Shown here: in pieces, positions 18,118 to 28,080 of the stretch | Layout: each line of letters begins with the position of its first letter | Numbering within the stretch: the first letter of the stretch is position 1 | Origin: Bacillota bacterium | GTDB taxonomy: Bacteria > Bacillota > Clostridia > Lachnospirales > Lachnospiraceae | Direction: 5' to 3' | DNA length: 64,000 bases | NCBI GenBank assembly: GCA_023435645.1 | Contig: JAEYRK010000026.1 | Location: forward strand, 1-64,000 | Program-made: the position numbers and the translations under genes | Notes under the pieces: generated by a model | Database searches by the model: none | What the model was told of the DNA's origin: nothing | Seen by the model: only the letters and a program-made list of their open reading frames with translations

Positions 18118-20049
18118 ATGGAACAATATAGCGGAAGTCAGATAGTTGTATTGGAAGGACTGGAAGCCGTAAGAAAGCGCCCCGGTATGTACATCGGAAG
18201 CACCGGTCCCAGGGGATTACATCATTTGATTTGGGAAATACTCGACAATGCGATCGATGAACATCTGGCCGGTTATTGTCCAAGAATTGATGTTACACTG
18301 CTTAAGGACGGGGGTGTTGAAATCACCGACTATGGCCGCGGTGTACCGGTGGATATCCATCCAACCAAGCATATTCCGACCGTACGAGTCGTTTATACCA
18401 TTCTCCATGCAGGAGGTAAATTTGGTAATTCAGTATATAAGGTAGCCGGCGGACTGCACGGAGTCGGTGCATCAGTCGTAAATGCTCTGTCAAAGCGAAT
18501 GATTGTTGAGGTAAAAAGGGACGGTAAAATCTACCGGGATGAATATGAAAATGGTGGTTATCCGGTGACAGCGCTGATAGACGGCTATCTTCCCGTAGTC
18601 GGGAAATGCAATAAGTCGGATACCGGCACCCGGGTCACCTTCTATCCGGATAATACCATCTTTGAAACAGTAGAATTTAAGGCTGAAACCATTCAGAAGA
18701 AGCTGAAGGAAATTGCATTTCTGAATAAGAATCTTCTGATTAATTTCACCGATCAGATCACCGGAACCACAAAGTCCTATCAGGAGGCTGAGGGAATTAA
18801 GAGCTTCATTTCCTATCTGACCAGGGAAATGACTCCGCTCCATGAGGAACCGGTTTATCTGGAGGGTAAAAGCGGAGAGATCGAGGTCGAGATCGCCTTC
18901 CAATATACGGACAGCTATTCAGAGCAAATCAATGCTTATTGCAATCGTATCAATGTCGTAGACGGGGGAACACTGGTTACCGGCTTTAAATCCGGTCTCA
19001 CCCGTGTCATGAATCAGTATGCCAGGGAGCTGGGAGTCCTAAAGGATAAGGATGAGAATTTTGACGGTAAGGATATCCGGAACGGCCTCGTTGCCATTGT
19101 ATCCATAAAGCACCCGGATCCTCAGTTCGAGGGTCAGACGAAGACAAAGCTCGGTAACACCGATGCGAAGAGTGCCGTGGATGAGGTCTTCTCCGCCGAG
19201 TCTCAGCGCTGGTTCGATAAGCATGTGGAGATCCTAAAGAGCATATTGGATAACTCTCTGAAATCCTTTAATGCCAGACGTGCCAGTGATAAGGCAAGAA
19301 CCGCTGTTATGAAGCAGCTTAACGATGTGGATACCAGAAGTAAGCTGGCCTCCTGTTCCTCGAAGAAAGCAGAGGAGTGTGAGCTTTATATTGTAGAGGG
19401 TGATTCTGCAGGCGGCACTGTTAAGACTGCCAGAAACCGCAGGACCCAGGCTGTACTGCCCTTGCGCGGAAAGATCATCAATGTAGAGAAGGCTTCTCTT
19501 GAAAAGATTCTATTAAATAATGAAATTAAAGCTATGATTGCCACCTTTGGCTGCGGGATCGGGGACGAATTTGATATCAGCAAGCTGCATTACGACAAGA
19601 TCATCATTCTGACTGATGCCGATGTGGACGGAGCCCATATCAGCACCCTCCTGATGACCTTCTTCTATCGTTTCATGCCGGAGCTGGTCCTTGAGGGTAA
19701 GGTATACAAAGGTTTGCCTCCTCTGTATAAGGTTGATTATGAGACTATCCAAAAGAATAAGAAGGTCAAGAAATCAGAATATCTCTTCAATGATTTTGAA
19801 TTAGAAAAATTCCGTAAGAATACAGAGAATAAAATCCTAAGTCTTCAGCGTTACAAAGGTCTCGGTGAGATGGATGCTCATCAGCTATGGGAAACCACCT
19901 TAAATCCGGAGACCCGAATACTGGCTCGAATCTCCATCAGTGACACCGTAGAGGCGGATGAGGTAACCAACCTATTGATGAGCAGTAATGTACCGCCCAG
20001 ACGCTCCTTCATTATGGAGGAAGCAAGATACGCGAAGCTAGATATCTAG
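18118..20049 (+). CDS. parE: DNA topoisomerase IV subunit B-type ATPase
   Basis: The 643-residue protein is a GyrB/ParE ATPase subunit. The GHKL site is EILDNAIDEHLAG (about residue 40) with DYGRGVPVD and the GGLHGVGASVVNAL lid loop; the transducer follows, and the TOPRIM part shows VEGDSAGG near residue 424 and DADVDGAHI near 500, with QRYKGLGEMD near the C-terminus. Followed by the matching A subunit gene. I call it ParE rather than GyrB because its partner lacks an evident GyrA box and the pair is not next to dnaA/recF genes here. Confidence 0.85.
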   Translation: MEQYSGSQIVVLEGLEAVRKRPGMYIGSTGPRGLHHLIWEILDNAIDEHLAGYCPRIDVTLLKDGGVEITDYGRGVPVDIHPTKHIPTVRVVYTILHAGGKFGNSVYKVAGGLHGVGASVVNALSKRMIVEVKRDGKIYRDEYENGGYPVTALIDGYLPVVGKCNKSDTGTRVTFYPDNTIFETVEFKAETIQKKLKEIAFLNKNLLINFTDQITGTTKSYQEAEGIKSFISYLTREMTPLHEEPVYLEGKSGEIEVEIAFQYTDSYSEQINAYCNRINVVDGGTLVTGFKSGLTRVMNQYARELGVLKDKDENFDGKDIRNGLVAIVSIKHPDPQFEGQTKTKLGNTDAKSAVDEVFSAESQRWFDKHVEILKSILDNSLKSFNARRASDKARTAVMKQLNDVDTRSKLASCSSKKAEECELYIVEGDSAGGTVKTARNRRTQAVLPLRGKIINVEKASLEKILLNNEIKAMIATFGCGIGDEFDISKLHYDKIIILTDADVDGAHISTLLMTFFYRFMPELVLEGKVYKGLPPLYKVDYETIQKNKKVKKSEYLFNDFELEKFRKNTENKILSLQRYKGLGEMDAHQLWETTLNPETRILARISISDTVEADEVTNLLMSSNVPPRRSFIMEEARYAKLDI

Positions 20050-20149
20050 GCCTTTGTTTCACAAGATACAGCACCTGGAGTGCTTATGTTCAAATTACGA
20101 ACTGCCCTATGGCAGCTTAAGATATGGTGAGGACTACAGCCTCACAAAA

Positions 20150-20171
20150 ACGAATGACAGATCATTCGTTT
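20150..20171. other. Hairpin between parE and parC
   Basis: AACGAATGA and TCATTCGTT form a perfect nine-pair stem with a three-base loop inside the ~210-base gap between parE and parC. It lacks a T run and could be an RNA-processing or stability element. Confidence 0.45.
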
Positions 20172-20262
20172 CCAAGGAACTGAGAAGTTCACGCGCTCAT
20201 TGATACACTCAGTTTCTCCGGGTTTTATAAGGTGCCGCGAAGCGGCATCATGGGAGGTTCAT

Positions 20263-22509
20263 ATGAAAAACAATACAGAGCAACTGATCCAACTGGATTT
20301 TTCCGAAGAAATGAAGAACAGCTTCCGGGATTATGCGATGAGTGTCATCTTGGCCCGGGCATTGCCCGATGTCAGGGACGGGCTGAAGCCGGTACAAAGA
20401 AGAATACTCTATTCCATGGTGGAGCTGGGGCTGGATCCTGCAAAGCCCCATAGAAAGAGTGCCCGTATCGTCGGTGATACCATGGGTAAATACCATCCCC
20501 ACGGTGACAGCTCCATCTATGAAGCACTGGTACATATGACCGAGGATTACTCTCTGATGGTACCCCTGGTTGACGGTCACGGCAATTTTGGCTCCATCGA
20601 CGGTGATGGTGCTGCAGCAATGCGTTATACAGAAGCCCGGTTATCACCGGGTTCCATGGCCTTACTGGATCATCTGGAAAAGGGTTTGGTGGATTTCGTT
20701 CCAAACTTCGATGACAGCGAAAAGGAACCGACTGTTCTTCCTGCCATGATTCCGAATCTCCTGATTAACGGTACTACCGGTATTGCAGTAGGCATGGCAA
20801 CCAATATTCCGCCCCATAATCCGGATGAAATCATAGATGGTGTCATCGCTTATATGGACAATCCCTTGATTACAGTCAGAAGACTTATGGAGTATATCCC
20901 TGCCCCGGATTTTCCGACCGGTGGTACGATTATCAATCAGGATGACATGGTGATGATCTACGAAACCGGAGAGGGCAAGATTAAGCTCCGAGCTAATATT
21001 GAAATTGAAAATGGCGATAATGGCAGAAAAAATATCGTAATCACAGAAATCCCTTATACCGTTGCCGGAAATAAAACCAAGCTGGTAGAAAACCTTGCAT
21101 CATTGATGAAGGACAAGGTGTTCGAGGAGATATATGATATCCGCGATGAGTCCTCCAAGGAAGGCATCCGAATTGTCATTGAAGTGAAAAAGGACAGGGA
21201 TTTGGAGAATCTGCTGAATGGTTTATATAAAAAAACCGTAATGGAGGATACCTATTCCGTAAATCTCCTGGCAGTTAAGAACCAGCAGCCGATTGTCTTC
21301 AATCTTAAATCCATGATTCAGGAATTTGTTGATTTCCAGGTAGAGCTGTATACCAAGGAATATAATTACCTGCTGGACAAAGCCCTGAAACGACTGGAGA
21401 TCGTGGGTGGTCTCATTAAGGCTACGGATGTGATCGATCTGATCATAGAAATCCTAAGAGGAAGCTCCTCCATCAAGCAGGCGAAGGCTTGTCTGACGGA
21501 CGGAATTACCGAGGATATCCGCTTCAAATCTGAGCAGTCGAAGAAGGAGGCTGCCAGCTTAAATTTTACTGAGCGACAGGCTGATGCCATCCTCTCTATG
21601 CAGCTCAGTAAATTAATCGGTCTTGAGATCCTGAAGCTCCACGAGGAAAATACGGATCTGATTGCTTCCATTGATGATTACCGGAGAATTCTCGGAGACA
21701 CCAGGGAATTATATAAGATCATCAAGGGACGTCTGAGAGAATATAAGAAGCTTTTCCATCAGGAACGGAGAACCAAGCTGACGAATGTCATCAGTGTTGA
21801 TTATGTGGAGGAGGTCAAGATTGAGGACATCTATGTCCTGATCGACCGCTTCGGCTATACGAAATCCGTGGATTTAACCAGTTATTCCAGGGCCTCTGAG
21901 GATAATCTGAAGGAATTTGTCCAAATCATCCAGATGAAGAATACGGACAAGCTTTGCTGCTTTACCGCTGAGGGGAATATGTATCAGGTGAAGGCGGAAA
22001 GTATTCCAAGATGTAAGCTGAAGGACAAGGGTGCCTTGATCCATACCCTATGCAAGCTGGATAAAGAAACGGTCGTCCTCTATACTGCCTTTGAACAGCT
22101 CTTTGAGGCTCAGCTCCTCTTTACTACGAAGAAGGGCTACATCAAGCAGGTCTCCGGTGCTGAGTTTGAAACGAACCGCTCAGTCATTAATGCCACTAAG
22201 CTGGAGGAAGGGGATGAGGTAGTCGGTATATCCCTCCTATCCTCCCGTGAGGTTCTGTCAGGAAACCTGAAGGTAATTATCCTGACAGAAAAAGGTCTCT
22301 CCCTCGGCTTCCCCTTATCAGAGGTATCCGAGCTTAAGAAGACCAGCCGCGGTGTGAAGGCGATCACCCTGGAGAAAAACGACAGTGTCTGCTTCGCCAC
22401 AGCCCTAGAGCCCAATACCGATACCTTTGTCTATCTTGATAAAGCCCTGAGTGCGAAAAAGGTCCGTAACCGTAAGCGCGGTGATAAGGGCCAGAAGGCA
22501 CAGCTGTAG
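20263..22509 (+). CDS. parC: DNA topoisomerase IV subunit A-type protein
   Basis: The 748-residue A subunit carries the catalytic Tyr122 in AAMRYTEARLS and the quinolone-determining segment KYHPHGDSSIYEALV, with Ser83 and Glu87 at the GyrA-numbered resistance positions, i.e. no obvious resistance change. A C-terminal beta-pinwheel-like part follows residue 500; I see no QRRGGKG GyrA box, which favours ParC. The start is ATG 20263, with GGGAGG seven bases upstream; an upstream in-frame extension has no ribosome site. Confidence 0.85.
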   Translation: MKNNTEQLIQLDFSEEMKNSFRDYAMSVILARALPDVRDGLKPVQRRILYSMVELGLDPAKPHRKSARIVGDTMGKYHPHGDSSIYEALVHMTEDYSLMVPLVDGHGNFGSIDGDGAAAMRYTEARLSPGSMALLDHLEKGLVDFVPNFDDSEKEPTVLPAMIPNLLINGTTGIAVGMATNIPPHNPDEIIDGVIAYMDNPLITVRRLMEYIPAPDFPTGGTIINQDDMVMIYETGEGKIKLRANIEIENGDNGRKNIVITEIPYTVAGNKTKLVENLASLMKDKVFEEIYDIRDESSKEGIRIVIEVKKDRDLENLLNGLYKKTVMEDTYSVNLLAVKNQQPIVFNLKSMIQEFVDFQVELYTKEYNYLLDKALKRLEIVGGLIKATDVIDLIIEILRGSSSIKQAKACLTDGITEDIRFKSEQSKKEAASLNFTERQADAILSMQLSKLIGLEILKLHEENTDLIASIDDYRRILGDTRELYKIIKGRLREYKKLFHQERRTKLTNVISVDYVEEVKIEDIYVLIDRFGYTKSVDLTSYSRASEDNLKEFVQIIQMKNTDKLCCFTAEGNMYQVKAESIPRCKLKDKGALIHTLCKLDKETVVLYTAFEQLFEAQLLFTTKKGYIKQVSGAEFETNRSVINATKLEEGDEVVGISLLSSREVLSGNLKVIILTEKGLSLGFPLSEVSELKKTSRGVKAITLEKNDSVCFATALEPNTDTFVYLDKALSAKKVRNRKRGDKGQKAQL

Positions 22510-22541
22510 TACTCATTATAATAACCATATCTGATTGGTAT

Positions 22542-22602
22542 CTCCCGTGTACTTGCATGTGGGTAAGCAAAGCCCACATGCATTGATACACGGGAGTTTT
22601 TG
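22542..22602 (+). terminator. Terminator of parEC
   Basis: Long interrupted stem: CTCCCGTGTA ... TGCATGTGGG pairing with CCCACATGCA ... TACACGGGAG, then TTTTT. It lies 32 bases after the parC stop. Confidence 0.9.
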
Positions 22603-22679
22603 CCTCTTCTGGGCACAAAGCAAGCCCTATCAATTGTCAGTTGTTCGATAGGGCTTGTCTGGGGTAATAAAAAGCAAAT

Positions 22680-23174
22680 TTAGATGATTTTACGTTCGAG
22701 TAATCCTGCCGAAAGCTTGATGCTTTCTTTTGTTTTCGTGAAATCATATTTGAAGAAGGACGACTGTTCCTCGCTCATTCTAGCGATATTCTTCATATCC
22801 AGCTCCTGGAAAAGTCCTTCCAGATGATCCGAAAATCGATATAAATATCGAATATATTGATCCAGAGCTTCCTTAAGCTCATTCTCCTGTTCATTGAACA
22901 AAGTGTGTTCCAGCTGGTAGGATAATTCTGCAATATCAATAGCCCCGATATTGCTCATCATCCGCTGTAGTGTCTGAGTAACCGTCCGAAGACCGGTGAA
23001 ATCTCCGGTGCGGTACATAGACTCCAAAATAGGCAGCTTTGCTTTAATGCTCTTAAGAATTGACAACAGCGCTTGTATGTAGTTATCCATATTCCCCAGG
23101 AAATAACGGTAGCCGACATGAAATTCTAATTCAGGAATACAGTCAAATACCTCCCTCGTAATACCTTCCCCCAT
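22680..23174 (-). CDS. HPt-like protein lacking the phosphoacceptor histidine
   Basis: A 164-residue helical protein. The segment RTVTQTLQRMMSNIGAIDIA (about residues 63-82), followed by ELSYQLE, aligns by eye with the HPt core (A-H-x-L-K-G-x-x-x-N-I-G-A ... L-x-x-x-L-E), with Gln67 where the phosphorylated His should be. The preceding YRYFLGNMDNYIQALLSILK matches the helix upstream of HPt sites. It therefore resembles a phosphotransfer domain turned into a binding-only protein. It stands alone between parC and guaA in the opposite orientation, with no kinase nearby. Function unknown. Confidence 0.55.
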   Translation of the reverse strand: MGEGITREVFDCIPELEFHVGYRYFLGNMDNYIQALLSILKSIKAKLPILESMYRTGDFTGLRTVTQTLQRMMSNIGAIDIAELSYQLEHTLFNEQENELKEALDQYIRYLYRFSDHLEGLFQELDMKNIARMSEEQSSFFKYDFTKTKESIKLSAGLLERKII

Positions 23175-23635
23175 AAAAACCTCCGGAACTTGTCATTCTT
23201 TGGTTGCAAAATACCATATATTGTAACAACATAGGTAAATAATATCATGATATTGTGGAAATGTAAATAAAATCTTTGTTAAAATTTAAATTATTTGGCA
23301 TGGGAAATATGCCCTATGTACGGTCACCTACCCTTATGTTATTTTGCACTGTTCGATCTTATTGATTGTTATTTCTGATTGATGTTATTGATCATTGTAA
23401 CTGATTGATATTACAGATAGCTTATGAAGATTCATTTATCGATTGATTTACAGATCGGAATCAGCAGCTTACTCAAGGAGAGTCGGATGAATATTGACGG
23501 AAGGCAATACAAATAGACAAATATGCACATATCGAGGACTTGTCATTTAAAATGAAATGTTGTATGATAAATCATACATTTTAACCCGGCTCAGGAAAGC
23601 TAATTAACCTATGAAAGGTATTAGGAGGTTTCAAA
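23175..23635. other. Divergent region between the HPt-like gene and guaA
   Basis: 460 AT-rich bases. A strong promoter for guaA is present (listed separately). I looked for a purine riboswitch core before guaA and found none. Confidence 0.5.
23540..23568 (+). promoter_or_regulatory. Promoter of guaA
   Basis: TTGTCA, 17-base spacer, TATGAT: close to the vegetative consensus, about 65 bases upstream of the guaA start. A short inverted repeat (TGTATGAT / ATCATACA) overlaps the -10 and start region and may be an operator. Confidence 0.7.
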
Positions 23636-25171
23636 TTGGAAAAAGAGATTGTAATCGTACTTGACTTCGGCGGGCAATATAACCAGCTGATTGCCAGACG
23701 TGTCAGAGAATGTAATGTTTATTGTGAGGTACTGCCCTATTATACCAGTCTTGATCAGATAAAAGAACTGGCTCCGAAGGGTATCATTTTTACCGGAGGA
23801 CCGGCCAGTGTATATGATCCCGAGGCACCGACCTGTGATCCGGAAATATTCACACTGGGAATACCGGTCTTGGGCATCTGTTATGGCTGCCAGCTGATGA
23901 CTTACATGCTCGGTGGTAAGGTATCCAAGGCACCGTTACGCGAATATGGCAGAACTGAGGTTGAAGTGAATAATTCATCTAAGCTGTTCCAGGAGATATC
24001 CGCTAAAACCATCTGCTGGATGAGCCACACCGATTACATTGAAACACCTGCCCTAGGCTTTCATACCACAGCCTTCTCAGACTCCTGTCCCATTGCAGCC
24101 ATTGAGAATACAGAAAGAAATCTCTATGGTGTACAGTTCCACCCTGAGGTTGTCCATACTCCGGAAGGTACAAAAATGCTCCACAATTTCCTTTATCAGG
24201 TTTGCGGCTGTCACGGAGACTGGAAAATGTCCTCCTTCGCTGAAGAGACAGTTGCTGCTCTGAAGGAGAAAATCGGTGACAAAAAGGTATTATGTGCTCT
24301 TTCCGGTGGAGTAGATTCCTCCGTTGCAGCAGTCATGATCAGCAAAGCAGTCGGCAAACAGCTCACCTGTATCTTCGTAGACCATGGCCTACTGCGTAAA
24401 AACGAAGGGGACGAGGTAGAGGAGGTATTTTCCAAGCAGTTTGACGTTAATTTCATCCGTGTGAATGCACAGGAACGCTTCTATCAAAGACTTTCTGGCA
24501 TCTCCGAGCCGGAAGAGAAGAGAAAAATCATTGGTGAAGAATTCATTCGTGTCTTTGAAGAAGAAGCAAAGAAGATCGGCAAGGTTGACTACCTGGTGCA
24601 GGGTACCATCTATCCCGATGTAATAGAAAGTGGCTTAGGTAAATCAGCTGTCATTAAGAGCCACCATAATGTTGGCGGATTGCCGGATTATGTGGATTTT
24701 AAAGAGATTATCGAGCCCTTACGCAATCTCTTCAAGGATGAGGTAAGAAAAGCCGGCTTAGAGCTGGGTATTCCAGAGAAGCTGGTTTATCGTCAGCCCT
24801 TCCCCGGTCCCGGTCTTGCCATTCGAATCATTGGAGAGGTAACACCTGATAAGATTAAAATTCTTCAGGATGCAGATTATATCTTCCGGGAAGAAATTGC
24901 AAAGGCAGGTCTCGACAGAAGTATTGGACAATATTTTGCCGTACTGACAAACCTTCGCTCTGTTGGAGTCATGGGGGATGAGAGAACCTATGATTATACG
25001 ATTGCCTTAAGAGCCGTTACCACGACGGATTTCATGACTGCTGAATTTGCAGAGCTACCCTGGGAGCTGCTAGGCAAGATATCAAATAGAATTGTAAACG
25101 AAGTTAAGCATGTCAACAGAATCTGCTACGACATCACAGGCAAGCCACCAGCAACGATTGAGTGGGAGTAG
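23636..25171 (+). CDS. guaA: GMP synthase (glutamine-hydrolysing)
   Basis: GuaA converts XMP to GMP with glutamine and ATP. The 511-residue protein has the class I glutaminase triad (Cys82 in GICYGCQLM, His169 and Glu171 in GVQFHPEV), the ATP-pyrophosphatase loop SGGVDSS at 223-229, and the C-terminal dimerisation part ending KPPATIEWE. The start is a TTG with AGGAGG nine bases upstream; no ATG fits. Confidence 0.98.
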   Translation: MEKEIVIVLDFGGQYNQLIARRVRECNVYCEVLPYYTSLDQIKELAPKGIIFTGGPASVYDPEAPTCDPEIFTLGIPVLGICYGCQLMTYMLGGKVSKAPLREYGRTEVEVNNSSKLFQEISAKTICWMSHTDYIETPALGFHTTAFSDSCPIAAIENTERNLYGVQFHPEVVHTPEGTKMLHNFLYQVCGCHGDWKMSSFAEETVAALKEKIGDKKVLCALSGGVDSSVAAVMISKAVGKQLTCIFVDHGLLRKNEGDEVEEVFSKQFDVNFIRVNAQERFYQRLSGISEPEEKRKIIGEEFIRVFEEEAKKIGKVDYLVQGTIYPDVIESGLGKSAVIKSHHNVGGLPDYVDFKEIIEPLRNLFKDEVRKAGLELGIPEKLVYRQPFPGPGLAIRIIGEVTPDKIKILQDADYIFREEIAKAGLDRSIGQYFAVLTNLRSVGVMGDERTYDYTIALRAVTTTDFMTAEFAELPWELLGKISNRIVNEVKHVNRICYDITGKPPATIEWE

Positions 25172-25177
25172 CCGCGA

Positions 25178-25384
25178 AAGCTACAAGCCAAGCTTATGAT
25201 AAACAAAGGGGTCCGATGAGAGTTTACTCTCAAGCGGACCCTTTGATTATCATAAAAGCGGGCGCCAGCCCGCGCACGAATGAATGCGTAGCATTCATGA
25301 GTAAGCGTGGCTTGTAGCTTTCCTTTCACTTCTCATGTGAATGCGCAGCATTCATGAGTAAGCGTGGCTTGTAGCTTTCCTTTC
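25178..25384. repeat. guaA 3' terminator hairpin with nested repeats
   Basis: ATGATAAACAAAGGGGTCCG and CGGACCCTTTGATTATCAT (about 25196-25253) form a long hairpin after guaA. After it, a 46-base unit starting GAATGCG and ending GCTTTCCTTTC occurs twice (25282 and 25339, period 57). Each unit contains the palindrome GAATGC...GCATTC and ends in TGGCTTGTAGCTTT, which is complementary to AAAGCTACAAGCCA at 25178-25191. The whole block can therefore fold in alternative long-range ways. It looks like an interspersed repeat element used as a transcript end. Confidence 0.65.
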
Positions 25385-25415
25385 GTTTCACCTCTTAATG
25401 TGAAGCTAAAACAAT

Positions 25416-26573
25416 CTACTTTCCTGGTGTTATTGTCTTAACGATATGCTCCCCATAGGTAGAAGGTAATACGATCAGCTTTGTCGCTGAATCCGTATAG
25501 CTCTTCGCACGAACATAGATCTTATCACCGATCGTTGCATCCTTCACAATAACCGGCTTGGAAGAGGTAAAGGAGGTCCACTTGGCTGTTTTCATATCCA
25601 GTGTAGCTGTGCTTTTCACTACGGTGTATTCATAATACTTCTTCTTATTGGAATCTACGGCAGTAAGTGTGGTGCCGTTGAGTGTGATATTCCCCGGTGT
25701 TGTCGGTTGTGGCGGAACTTCTATCACCTTCACTGAGGAAGCAACCTTTTTCTTACTGTCATTGCTAATAGTCCTGAATTCAATGGTTCCGCCAGGAAAG
25801 GGTGTATTTACAGGAAGCTCAGATGCCAAAAGCGTCTTCAAATCCAATGTCTTCAGGGTTGAACTTACAGGAAACAGAGTCCAATCCACCGCATCATTGA
25901 CACGGTATTGTGTCTCTCCCTGCTTTAAGCCTGATATGTATAGCTTACTGCCATCTAGTTTTACTGAAGGAGCAGAGGGTCTCTTAGGTATCTTAACTGA
26001 GACTACCTTTCCCGGTCGCCTGGTCTCTGTCCCGGTAATTCGAAAATAAAGTGTTGCACCATAGGTCTCATAGGGAGTCGTAGTGAGGAAGGGCGTTGTA
26101 AGCGTTTTCCACTGACCATTTGCACCCTTACGAAATTCTATCGGTAACGAGCTCCCACTCAGGTCAACCTTGCCCGCACCGCCAAATACATTATAGGCTG
26201 CCTTCAGAGATACATCCTCTCCGGTGAGCTTCACTTCATTGATTGTTGAATCTCTATTTCCTTTAAAATAAATCATTGTTTCCTTCGGCTTTAGAAAGGT
26301 CGAGATGTCCAGAACATTGGAGCTCATTACCTCCCAGGTCTTTTTGTCCTTACTGACATAGAACTTGGTGCTGGCATTGCTCCCAGGGGTTACGGTAGCC
26401 GTCTCCTCTAGGTAGTTTACAACAACATTTACCCTACCGACTACTGTACTTGCTTCAGCCCTAGATAGAAATGCAGGTAACATCATAAAGACAAGTACAG
26501 TCATCACTTTCCAAATCAAATGTTTCAACAGTTCCTTTGGATGCCTATGATTTTCAAGTGTTTTATGTTTCAA
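25416..26573 (-). CDS. Secreted repeat-containing protein of unknown function
   Basis: The 385-residue product has a basic N-terminus, a hydrophobic signal segment (about residues 21-38) and a cleavage-like SRAEA site. The mature part is rich in Thr, Lys and Ser, all beta-like, with several similar modules around phrases such as IEFRKGANGQWKTL, TQYRVNDAVDWTLF and EYTVVKSTATLDMKTAKW, as in S-layer-associated or Ig-like cell surface proteins. No catalytic motif is seen. The start is a TTG with AAGGGA five bases upstream. Confidence 0.6.
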   Translation of the reverse strand: MKHKTLENHRHPKELLKHLIWKVMTVLVFMMLPAFLSRAEASTVVGRVNVVVNYLEETATVTPGSNASTKFYVSKDKKTWEVMSSNVLDISTFLKPKETMIYFKGNRDSTINEVKLTGEDVSLKAAYNVFGGAGKVDLSGSSLPIEFRKGANGQWKTLTTPFLTTTPYETYGATLYFRITGTETRRPGKVVSVKIPKRPSAPSVKLDGSKLYISGLKQGETQYRVNDAVDWTLFPVSSTLKTLDLKTLLASELPVNTPFPGGTIEFRTISNDSKKKVASSVKVIEVPPQPTTPGNITLNGTTLTAVDSNKKKYYEYTVVKSTATLDMKTAKWTSFTSSKPVIVKDATIGDKIYVRAKSYTDSATKLIVLPSTYGEHIVKTITPGK

Positions 26574-27028
26574 TGAAATCCCTTCCTTCTTATGATTTAC
26601 TAACTTAATTGGTCGTATGTCTATCTATAGACTATTATATCCTTTTGGATCGATAATGGCAATCCTTAGTATGCCAATCCTTTTATATCCTATTGTCCTT
26701 TTTCTTCTATCTTTTCTATCATTTTTTCTATCTTTTTGATAATCCATCTATGAAGAGATATTTCGGCTAGCGGATAACAAGCGATAGCAGTTGACAGAGG
26801 AACTCCAGAGGAGATCTCATCATAAAATAGCAGCTGTCGGATACTGCGTACGGGGGTATCCAACGGCTGCTATTTTATTTCGGGGGAAAAGCTTAAATAA
26901 ATTATGTAAGTATATAGTAACTATACAAGATTATTTTAACATATTCTAAAAAAATATCAATGCATATAGTTATCCAGATAATGTATTTTCTTAGGGTTTT
27001 TCGTCAATCTTTTACAGCTTCCCATCCC
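26574..27028. other. Intergenic region, AT-rich with a pyrimidine tract
   Basis: No gene seen. Around 26690-26745 the plus strand is almost pure pyrimidine (repeated TCTATC and TTTTTCT), and a terminator follows at 26823-26877. Confidence 0.5.
26823..26877 (-). terminator. Terminator hairpin
   Basis: TAAAATAGCAGC ... GGATAC pairs with GTATCC ... GCTGCTATTTTA around a short loop; A and T runs on both sides allow use on either strand. It lies downstream of the minus-strand gene at 27029-27748. Confidence 0.75.
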
Positions 27029-27748
27029 CTATCTGATCATTCTCTCTGCCTCTTCCCTGCTAATGTCCGGAAAATGCTGTTTCAGCTTTTGAAGGATTCG
27101 ATCCATGGCTTCTATTGTACTGCATCCGTAGGCGGATCGGACATGGGCTTCCCCAAAATATTGTTCACTTAAGGTATAATTTGCAACAGACCAGCCATAT
27201 GCTTCATTCTTTCGATTCAATCTTCGATGAAAAGAGCTTACAAGGATATAGGTCTGCATCTGAAGATCAGTTACAGCTCCTTCAAAGCCCTTCATCCCAT
27301 CCTTATGAAAACCCGCTTCCTTCTTAAGCTCATAGGAGGGAATGGATCCCCGCAGCTCCAGAATATCTATGATATTCTTATGCTTCCTACTAGCCAGACC
27401 ATCCTCATACCTGCTATCAAAGTCATACCCATCTCTTCGCAGTACTGCGAAATAAGGGTACCATTCTTTGGAGATAAAGCCCGCTCTATTACGAAACAAT
27501 TTGCCATATGCAAGAGTGCCCTCTGAAGCAAGCACCTCCCGCCACTCCCAGGGATCCTCCGTATTACCCGACCACCAGTCTTCCCCCACAGTTCTTTCCT
27601 CTACAGAAAATCCAGGAATATGATTCTTAAACAAGGGGAGAAAGCCAATTTCTCTCACTGCTTCAGAAAGCTCCTTGCTGGTTTTTATCCGGGAAGGATC
27701 CTTTCTATCCAGACCTTCCAATATCCATTTTCCATCCACTGTAACCAT
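27029..27748 (-). CDS. Conserved protein, possibly AlkZ-related
   Basis: A 239-residue soluble protein, rich in Trp, Tyr and charged residues. Phrases such as GFISKEWYPYFAVLRRDGYDF and SIPSYELKKEAGF recall proteins annotated as AlkZ-related winged-helix proteins in Firmicutes; this is from memory and I see no catalytic motif that would prove glycosylase activity. It lies near the nucleotide-excision genes uvrA/uvrB and a deoxynucleotidase, which would fit nucleic-acid maintenance but does not prove it. Confidence 0.5.
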   Translation of the reverse strand: MVTVDGKWILEGLDRKDPSRIKTSKELSEAVREIGFLPLFKNHIPGFSVEERTVGEDWWSGNTEDPWEWREVLASEGTLAYGKLFRNRAGFISKEWYPYFAVLRRDGYDFDSRYEDGLASRKHKNIIDILELRGSIPSYELKKEAGFHKDGMKGFEGAVTDLQMQTYILVSSFHRRLNRKNEAYGWSVANYTLSEQYFGEAHVRSAYGCSTIEAMDRILQKLKQHFPDISREEAERMIR

Positions 27749-28080
27749 ATGTCACCTCTTAAATAAAGCCCTATATAGCCTAACGGTTGCGTATAGACTG
27801 GCAAGGCATCAATAGGTCGTCTATGATAAGTATCGATGTAGGTATAGTCCTTCCTTCCCTTCCTATACAGCATCACCAAAAGCATCTCTCCATCAAAGGA
27901 GCAATGGCAGCCTTACGATAAGTTCTGACTCTTATCTTACTGTATTTACACTATATCACAGTATGAAGGAGGGCTCTATCAACCGGAACTAACAATTTTG
28001 TATACCTATGGTTGCAGACACACCAGGACTTACAGACCCTATCTTCGTATAATAATCGCTTCACATCCCAATTCTACTGT

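Noticed and set aside
23175..23635. Purine riboswitch before guaA
   Set aside because: No conserved loop or junction sequence of the purine aptamer was found; a plain promoter explains the region.
25282..25384. CRISPR-like repeat
   Set aside because: Only two units, with palindromic and near-identical spacer content and no cas genes.
27685..27885. 66-residue minus-strand frame upstream of the AlkZ-like gene
   Set aside because: It overlaps that gene's start, lacks a ribosome site and has no recognisable features.
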